64,000 nucleotides of DNA from positions 4,278,001 through 4,342,000 of the forward strand of contig NZ_CP080378.1 of the NCBI RefSeq assembly GCF_019443445.1, read 5' to 3'. The position numbers and the translations under genes are program-made. The notes under the pieces are model-generated. The model ran no database searches. It was given only the letters and a program-made list of their open reading frames with translations, and was not told the DNA's origin. This stretch comes from Massilia sp. PAMC28688 (lineage in GTDB: Bacteria; Pseudomonadota; Gammaproteobacteria; Burkholderiales; Burkholderiaceae_D). Positions 58,760 through 64,000 of this stretch are shown here, piece by piece. The first letter of the stretch is position 1, and each line of letters begins with the position of its first letter.

Positions 58760-59677
58760 CTAATCGTGGGCTTCGGGCTGCAGGGTGATGTGATCAATGC
58801 CGTGGCGGGCGAGCAGCATCTGGTGGACGGCGGTGAGCACCTCGGGCCACTCGCGCAGGCTGCGGATGCGCAGGTGTCCTATCAGGGCCGGCTGGCCGGG
58901 CGACATGTCCCACACATGCAGGTCGTGCACGGACAGCACGCCCGGCACAGCGGCAATGTCCTCGCCCACTTGCAGGTAATCGATGCCGTGCGGGACGCCT
59001 TCCATCAGCGAATGGTAGGATTCGCGCAAAATGGCGGCGGTCGACTTGAGAATCAGCAGCGATACCAGCACCGACAGCAGCGGATCAATCTGCATCCAGC
59101 CGGTCAGGTAAATGACGGCACCGGCGGCAATGGCGGCCACGGAGCCAAGCACGTCGCCCATCACATGCACGAGGGCGGCGCGGGTGTTGATGCTGGCCTG
59201 GTCGCGCGAGAGCATCCACGCCACGCCCAGATTGATCACCAGACCGATGCTGGCGACGATGAAGACCGTGGCGCCCTCGACCGGGCGCGGCGCGCCAAAG
59301 CGCTGTACCGCCTCAAACACGATCCAGCCCACCACTACCAGCATCCCGAGGCCATTGACAAAGGCGGCGAGCGCTTCGGCGCGGCCAAAGCCGAACGAGT
59401 GCCGCGCCGAGGGCGGGCGCTTGGCAATGATCTGCGCCAGCAAGGCCAGGCCTAGCGAAGCGGCATCAGTGACCATGTGCCCGGCGTCGGCCACCAGGGC
59501 CAGCGAATTTGCGAGGATGCCGGTGACGGCCTCGATGGCGGCAAACGACAGCGTCAGGGCCAGGGCTACGGCCAGGGCGCGGTTGCTGCGTCCTTCAGCA
59601 ATATGGCGGTGCTTGGCGTCGCCGTGATGGTGGGCGTGCAGGTGGGCGGAAGGCGAGGGCGGTGTCGATGGGTGCAT
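58760..59677 (-). CDS. Cation diffusion facilitator (CzcD/ZitB-type metal exporter)
   Basis: 305 residues from the ATG at 59677. A His-rich N-terminus (AHLHAHHHGDAKHRH) precedes six membrane helices; metal-site residues in helix 2 (VADAGHMVTDAAS, HxxxD) and helix 5 (HVMGDVLGS, HxxxD); the C-terminal cytoplasmic domain is GVPHGIDYLQVGEDI and VHDLHVWDMSPG. CDF proteins expel Zn, Cd or Co by proton exchange; HxxxD-HxxxD suggests zinc. It is divergent from tRNA-Val with 118 bp between. Regulation is not seen. Confidence 0.93.
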   Translation of the reverse strand: MHPSTPPSPSAHLHAHHHGDAKHRHIAEGRSNRALAVALALTLSFAAIEAVTGILANSLALVADAGHMVTDAASLGLALLAQIIAKRPPSARHSFGFGRAEALAAFVNGLGMLVVVGWIVFEAVQRFGAPRPVEGATVFIVASIGLVINLGVAWMLSRDQASINTRAALVHVMGDVLGSVAAIAAGAVIYLTGWMQIDPLLSVLVSLLILKSTAAILRESYHSLMEGVPHGIDYLQVGEDIAAVPGVLSVHDLHVWDMSPGQPALIGHLRIRSLREWPEVLTAVHQMLLARHGIDHITLQPEAHD

Positions 59678-59756
59678 GTCACAAGTGTAATACAAGCGAT
59701 GGCGGCGCACCGAATGCGGGATTTTCCCCGGCGCTGCGTTTTCCTTGAAATAGCCC

Positions 59757-59785
59757 TTGTTTTTCTCAAAACGCCTCTCTATAAT
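59757..59785 (+). promoter_or_regulatory. Sigma-70 promoter of tRNA-Val
   Basis: TTGTTT (59757-59762), 17 bp, TATAAT (59780-59785, perfect -10). Start point near 59792, 4 nt before the tRNA 5' end. Confidence 0.7.
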
Positions 59786-59795
59786 GCTGGTCTTC

Positions 59796-59872
59796 GGGCG
59801 GTTAGTTCAGCTGGTTAGAATACTTGGTCGACATCCAAGGGGTCGGGGATTCGAATTCCTCACCGCCCACCA
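59796..59872 (+). tRNA. tRNA-Val (anticodon GAC)
   Basis: 77 nt with an encoded CCA end (59870-59872). Acceptor GGGCGGT pairs with ACCGCCC; D arm GTTC/GAAT; anticodon stem CTTGG/CCAAG; five-nt variable loop; T arm GGGGA/TCCTC. The anticodon is GAC (59830-59832). The residue before it (position 33) is C instead of the near-universal U: the loop reads TCGACAT. The gene precedes thrS by 205 bp. Confidence 0.92.
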
Positions 59873-59987
59873 GAACATGCAGTACTAGGTAAGAGCGAGA
59901 AAGGCATCATGGTTATGACACCGCGAACTACGACGGAGTTATTCCAGCGACACTAGTCGAGGTGCTTCCTTTTGCTCTACGAAAAAG

Positions 59988-60014
59988 AAAACGCGGCTAG
60001 TCCGCGTTTTTTTT
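59988..60014 (+). terminator. Rho-independent terminator between tRNA-Val and thrS
   Basis: AAAACGCGG / CCGCGTTTT, 9-bp stem and 5-nt loop, with eight Ts (60007-60014). It likely ends the tRNA transcript, although position 63 nt before the thrS ATG also allows an attenuator role. Confidence 0.8.
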
Positions 60015-60077
60015 CGTCCGCGTTTTTGTTTGACGTATTTTGTAAAGTTCATCGCAGTTTTTGTTCAGGAGAACAAC

Positions 60078-61985
60078 ATGGTTTCAGTCCGCCTTCCCGA
60101 TGGTTCCGAGCGCCAGTTTGACGGCCCAGTCACCGTAGCCCAGGTTGCAGCGAGCATCGGCACCGGACTGGCCAAGGCCGCGCTGGCCGGCAAGGTCGAT
60201 GGCAAGGTGGTCGACACGTCCCACCTGATCGAGAAAAACGCTGACCTTGCCATCATTACCGACAAGGACCCGGAAGGGCTGGACGTGATTCGCCATTCCA
60301 CGGCCCACCTGCTGGCGCATGCGGTCAAGGAACTGTTTCCGGATGCCCAGGTCACCATTGGCCCGGTCATCGAAAACGGCTTTTACTACGACTTTTCATA
60401 CAAGCGCCCGTTCACGCCGGAAGACCTGGCGGCGATCGAGAAAAAGATGACGGAGCTGGCCAGGAAGGACGAGAAGGTGGCGCGCTCGGTCATGCCGCGC
60501 GACGAAGCGGTGGCGTATTTCAAGTCCATTGGCGAAGCCTACAAGGCGGAAATTATCGCGTCCATTCCCGCGGGCGAAGACGTGTCCCTGTACGGGCAGG
60601 GCGGCTTTACCGACCTGTGCCGCGGTCCGCACGTCCCATCCACGGGCAAGCTCAAGGTCTTCAAGCTGATGAAACTTGCCGGCGCCTACTGGCGTGGCGA
60701 CTCCAAGAATGAAATGCTGCAGCGCGTGTACGGCACGGCCTGGGCCAGGAAGGAAGACCAGGAGCTGTACCTGCACAACCTGGAAGAAGCGGAAAAGCGC
60801 GACCACCGCAAGCTGGGCAAGCTGCTCGACCTGTTCCACTTCCAGGAAGAAGCGCCAGGCTTGATTTTCTGGCACCCCAAGGGCTGGACCATCTGGCAGA
60901 TGGTGGAACAGTACATGCGCAAGAAGTACCAGGACAATGGCTACCTGGAAGTAAAGGCGCCGCAAATCCTGGACCGCACGCTGTGGGAAAAGACGGGCCA
61001 CTGGGAAAACTACCGTGAAAACATGTTTTCCACGGAGTCGGAAAACCGTAGCTACGCGCTCAAGCCGATGAACTGCCCGGGCCACATCCAGATCTACAAC
61101 TCCGGCATGAAGAGCTACCGCGATTTGCCGCTGCGCTTTGGCGAATTTGGCCAGTGCCACCGCAACGAGCCGTCGGGCGCGCTGCACGGCATGATGCGGG
61201 TGCGCGGCTTTACCCAGGATGACGGCCACATTTTCTGCACCGAAGAGCAGATCGCGCCGGAAGTGACGGCCTTCCACGCCCAGGCCATGGAAGTGTATGA
61301 CGACTTTGGCTTCGAGAATATCGATGTCAAGATTGCCCTGCGTCCCGACAACCGCATTGGCTCGGAAGAAGTGTGGGACACGGCCGAAGAGGCGCTGCGC
61401 TCGGCCCTGCGTTCCTGCGGCGTGCAGTGGACGGAGCTGCCGGGCGAGGGCGCATTCTACGGTCCCAAGATCGAATACCACCTCAAGGATAGTCTTGGCC
61501 GTCCCTGGCAGGTCGGCACCATGCAGGTGGACTTTTCCATGCCGGCCCGCCTTGGCGCCGAGTACACGGGCGACGACAACAAGCCGCGCGTGCCGGTCAT
61601 GCTGCACCGCGCGATTGTCGGTTCGCTGGAACGTTTCATTGGCATCCTGATCGAAAACCATGCGGGCGCCATGCCGCTGTGGCTGGCGCCGCTGCAAGTG
61701 TCGGTCTTGAATATTTCCGACGCGCAAGCCGAGTACACCAAGGAAATCGCCGCCCAGTTGAGGAAAGCGGGATACCGTGTTCACGCTGATTTGCGGAACG
61801 AGAAGATTACCTATAAAATACGCGAACATTCCGTCCAAAAAGTGCCTTACATTCTTGTAATCGGCGATAAAGAGCGGGATGCCAACACTGTGGCCGTGCG
61901 CGCACGGGGCAATGTCGATCTGGGCGTCATGTCGGTCGAGGCCCTGCTGGAGCGACTCAAGCAAGAGGTCGATTCCAAAGCGTAA
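60078..61985 (+). CDS. thrS: Threonyl-tRNA synthetase
   Basis: 635 residues, class II synthetase that charges tRNA-Thr. TGS domain at the N-terminus ([23 protein letters not shown]), editing domain with [23 protein letters not shown], catalytic core with motif 2 [25 protein letters not shown] and motif 3 [24 protein letters not shown]; zinc ligands Cys (MNCPGH), His (DDGHIF) and His (VMLHRA). The anticodon-binding domain is C-terminal ([14 protein letters not shown]). The ATG at 60078 follows AGGAGAACAAC. infC follows after a 63 bp gap and is probably co-transcribed. A terminator/attenuator sits upstream. Confidence 0.96.
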   Translation: MVSVRLPDGSERQFDGPVTVAQVAASIGTGLAKAALAGKVDGKVVDTSHLIEKNADLAIITDKDPEGLDVIRHSTAHLLAHAVKELFPDAQVTIGPVIENGFYYDFSYKRPFTPEDLAAIEKKMTELARKDEKVARSVMPRDEAVAYFKSIGEAYKAEIIASIPAGEDVSLYGQGGFTDLCRGPHVPSTGKLKVFKLMKLAGAYWRGDSKNEMLQRVYGTAWARKEDQELYLHNLEEAEKRDHRKLGKLLDLFHFQEEAPGLIFWHPKGWTIWQMVEQYMRKKYQDNGYLEVKAPQILDRTLWEKTGHWENYRENMFSTESENRSYALKPMNCPGHIQIYNSGMKSYRDLPLRFGEFGQCHRNEPSGALHGMMRVRGFTQDDGHIFCTEEQIAPEVTAFHAQAMEVYDDFGFENIDVKIALRPDNRIGSEEVWDTAEEALRSALRSCGVQWTELPGEGAFYGPKIEYHLKDSLGRPWQVGTMQVDFSMPARLGAEYTGDDNKPRVPVMLHRAIVGSLERFIGILIENHAGAMPLWLAPLQVSVLNISDAQAEYTKEIAAQLRKAGYRVHADLRNEKITYKIREHSVQKVPYILVIGDKERDANTVAVRARGNVDLGVMSVEALLERLKQEVDSKA

Positions 61986-62048
61986 GCGAGAGCGGCCCGG
62001 GGCAACCCGGGAGCGCGGCTAATTCATCAGATTTTAAAAGGAAACAAC

Positions 62049-62570
62049 ATAGCTACTGACAAGTCACATCGCATCAACGGCGAAATCACCGCCCCTGAAA
62101 TGCGTTTAACCGGGGTCGATAACGAGCCGCTTGGCATTGTGAGCCTGGCGGAAGCGTTCCGGCTGGCCGAAGAGGCAAACGTCGACCTGGTGGAGATCGC
62201 GCCCACTGCGCAACCGCCGGTATGCCGCTTGATGGACTACGGCAAGTTCAAGTATTCGGAGCAAAAGAAAGCTCACGAAGCCAAGCTCAAGCAAAAGATC
62301 ATCCTCGTGAAGGAAGTTAAATTCCGTCCGGGTACCGATGATGGCGACTACAACATCAAGCTGCGCAACCTGATCAAGTTCCTTGACGAAGGCGATAAAA
62401 CCAAGATCACGCTGCGTTTCCGCGGCCGTGAGATGGCGCACCAGGACATTGGTTTCCGCATGCTCGAGCGCCTGAAGGCCGACCTTGAGCCGTATGGCCA
62501 GGTTGAGCAATTTCCCAAGATGGAAGGGCGCCAGATGATCATGATCCTGTCGCCGAAAAAGAAGAAGTAA
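62049..62570 (+). CDS. infC: Translation initiation factor IF-3 (AUA start)
   Basis: 173 residues. The frame begins at ATA (62049) with AAAAGGAAACAAC upstream; the N-terminal sequence [22 protein letters not shown] matches the usual start of betaproteobacterial IF-3, 17 codons ahead of the first ATG. IF-3 domains: N-terminal [15 protein letters not shown] and C-terminal [39 protein letters not shown] non-AUG start allows IF-3 to repress its own synthesis by rejecting non-canonical codons. A terminator follows 18 bp after the stop; rpmI and rplT are not found next. Confidence 0.93.
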   Translation: MATDKSHRINGEITAPEMRLTGVDNEPLGIVSLAEAFRLAEEANVDLVEIAPTAQPPVCRLMDYGKFKYSEQKKAHEAKLKQKIILVKEVKFRPGTDDGDYNIKLRNLIKFLDEGDKTKITLRFRGREMAHQDIGFRMLERLKADLEPYGQVEQFPKMEGRQMIMILSPKKKK

Positions 62571-62587
62571 GCTGTTTCGCCAGCAAT

Positions 62588-62626
62588 AAAAAACGCGCTT
62601 TACCGGAGGGTAAAGGGCGTTTTTGT
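62588..62626 (+). terminator. Rho-independent terminator after infC
   Basis: Stem of 7 bp (CTTTACC/GGTAAAG), one G-G mismatch, then 8 more pairs (AAAAACGC/GCGTTTTT), with a GGAG loop and a T-run 62620-62624. It separates infC from the convergent AT-rich gene. Confidence 0.75.
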
Positions 62627-62656
62627 ATTTGGCCAAAGTAAAAGAGGCGCGACAAC

Positions 62657-63940
62657 CTATTTATTAGCTTGGTCGTGGAGTTGGTGGAGGAATTTCCAAC
62701 TTTTATGTTTGAAATCTGGACGGCAATCTTGAGGCAGTTGAATGCCACTGTCTCTATTCTTGATGAAGTCGAATGCTTTTCTAGTCGCAATCCCTTGAAG
62801 GGGTTTGTCTAAGAGCTCTGGCACAAACCAAAATCCTAGTAGCACAATAAAGCCGCCCAAGATGGCGGATATTAACGGATCCACTGTCGATAGGTATGCA
62901 GCTAACCCCGCCGCAGTCGCAAAAAGGATAGCAATCATCCACCGTAACCGTCCATAAGTCTTCAGTCCATGTGCAAACCCATTTTGAGCTATAGAAAGTT
63001 TACGACGTGCATCGGCGCGAGATTTTGTTAGGATCTCGTTAGTTAAAGCATCGTTTTTCGACGCCAGCTGAGCGTGCTCTTCATGAAGTTGCATTTTTAA
63101 ACGGTTTTCTTCTTTTAGGTCTGCCGCATGCCTCTTTTCGGTTTCAATGAGTGCTTGTGACACTCGTTCAATCTCTGCTTGATAAGCAGTACTCCTTTCT
63201 AGCAGAATAAGCTCCCCTTCTTCGCGGGCTCGAACTGCTGCGTATTCGCCGGCGCTGAGTTTTATCTGTTCGAGAATGAAGGGAAGGCGTTCTGTCGTGA
63301 CGTCTTCTGGATCGCCAGCAACTGCACACATTAGTGCTTTTGCCCCCTCTCGATCTTCTAGCAGTGCTATAAGATCGTCCGCTTGCTCTTTTCCGTCTAA
63401 CTCAAGTACGAGGTTGTATGCCTTTGCTTTGATATCGTCTCGCGGTCTTACGGCAGCAGAACAATTTGCAAGTAATCGAGCGATGGGGATATGATTCCTT
63501 TGGCCTCCAGAGCGCGCCCATATATACCCGGCAAATTGTTTGTCAGACATCGCAATTGGCGCCCATTTATCAATATGCGTGGCGCTGTGTTTCGTTGTGC
63601 TTTTTAGCCAACGATTCCATGAAGCGTTACCAATTTTTACCAAAGCAGTATTGCGGCTTAAAAAAAGCCAACTCGAGTCGCATATTCGAGGGCATGGCTG
63701 CGAACAATCCCTCAACGAAATTAGAGACCACACTGACTTTCGATCGTGCGCTTTAGCTTCGACATTCCCCCATGCTTGCATACTTGTATTCATCGTAGAT
63801 TCGATGTCTCCAACAGCAACCGGGTGCCGCCGATGTAGATTAATATCCGGATCCCGTTCCACCGAAATTCCCAATCGGCTAATAGCACGTTCCCCGACGC
63901 GATTTTTTAATGCCGCAAGCAAATCTGGTGTTGCCGACAT
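62657..63940 (-). CDS. AT-rich hypothetical membrane protein with coiled coil
   Basis: 427 residues from the ATG at 63940; the frame runs 13 codons further toward the window edge, so the start is uncertain. Not recognised. The first about 200 residues are a soluble, Trp/Arg-rich domain (VWSLISLRDCSQP, FAGYIWARSGGQRNH). Residues about 200-310 form a helical/coiled-coil region (EEGELILLERSTAYQAEIERVSQALIETEKRHAADLKEENRLK), then two membrane helices (about 335-355 MIAILFATAAGLAAYL and 360-380 ISAILGGFIVLLGFWFV) and a basic tail. Base composition (about 45% GC) is far below that of neighbours, indicating recent transfer. It lies where rpmI-rplT would normally follow infC. Confidence 0.65.
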   Translation of the reverse strand: MSATPDLLAALKNRVGERAISRLGISVERDPDINLHRRHPVAVGDIESTMNTSMQAWGNVEAKAHDRKSVWSLISLRDCSQPCPRICDSSWLFLSRNTALVKIGNASWNRWLKSTTKHSATHIDKWAPIAMSDKQFAGYIWARSGGQRNHIPIARLLANCSAAVRPRDDIKAKAYNLVLELDGKEQADDLIALLEDREGAKALMCAVAGDPEDVTTERLPFILEQIKLSAGEYAAVRAREEGELILLERSTAYQAEIERVSQALIETEKRHAADLKEENRLKMQLHEEHAQLASKNDALTNEILTKSRADARRKLSIAQNGFAHGLKTYGRLRWMIAILFATAAGLAAYLSTVDPLISAILGGFIVLLGFWFVPELLDKPLQGIATRKAFDFIKNRDSGIQLPQDCRPDFKHKSWKFLHQLHDQANK

Positions 63941-64000
63941 GTTCCATCGATTCACTGTATTCTTGGTGCCTGAGCGCAAGTATGCAAGTTTCGCGGTGAT

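Overview
This 64 kb window is GC-rich (roughly 65%) chromosomal DNA that reads as a betaproteobacterium of the Oxalobacteraceae (Massilia / Telluria / Duganella-like). The pointers are overall gene content, a PEP-CTERM surface protein, a DUF3460 protein, a tRNA-Val(GAC)-thrS-infC cluster with an AUA-start infC, and many hybrid kinases and c-di-GMP proteins. No IS elements, prophage or CRISPR arrays were seen. Identification is by reading motifs only; no database search was possible.

Layout. 1-6.5 kb: 3' end of a UvrD-type helicase, a REC-PAS response regulator, a DnaA-box cluster, an HD phosphohydrolase behind a near-perfect LexA box, glpD, a YceI-like lipoprotein and two GSTs. 6.5-13.3 kb: a translationally coupled minus-strand pair, a REC-GGDEF-EAL protein (intact GGDEF, eroded EAL) and a 1636-residue soluble poly-HAMP hybrid histidine kinase with six 92-residue repeats. 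13.6-15.4 kb: a complete quorum-sensing locus laid out like lasR-rsaL-lasI of Pseudomonas aeruginosa, with a lux/las box and two RsaL-type operators in the luxI promoter. 15.4-22.6 kb: a helical protein of unknown function, two small hypotheticals, a prolyl oligopeptidase and a CHASE hybrid kinase with HPt. 22.7-31.6 kb: the recC-recB-recD operon.

31.6-44.7 kb: an S11 PBP, a GNAT, a Tat-exported DUF882 (M15-like) protein, small hypotheticals, a PAS-GGDEF-EAL protein with the opposite pattern (GSDEF, intact EAL), ETF-ubiquinone oxidoreductase, an SDR, a PAS-LuxR regulator divergent from scoAB, and a BlaI/BlaR1-type pair with two matching candidate operators. 44.8-54.4 kb: dctA, an FMN reductase, a tyrosine-phosphatase pseudogene (nonsense codon), 3-hydroxybutyrate dehydrogenase, an alpha/beta hydrolase-RidA-relA run, and an Mla-like lipid-transport operon whose permease is frameshifted and which has no ATPase in the window. 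54.5-64 kb: a PEP-CTERM gene behind a sigma-54 promoter, an unknown protein, a Sel1-repeat protein, a TrxR-like flavoprotein, a CDF metal exporter, tRNA-Val, thrS and infC. The usual infC-rpmI-rplT continuity is broken by an AT-richer membrane/coiled-coil gene that runs to the window edge.

Functional themes are signal transduction (quorum sensing, three multi-domain two-component proteins, c-di-GMP, ppGpp), DNA repair (UvrD-like, RecBCD, a predicted SOS gene) and ketone-body/PHB carbon use (scoAB, 3-hydroxybutyrate dehydrogenase, ETF-QO, DctA). The most distinctive items are the Las-like quorum circuit with tandem RsaL operators, the LexA-controlled HD hydrolase, the DnaA-box cluster, the poly-HAMP kinase, and the AT-rich gene at the infC boundary.
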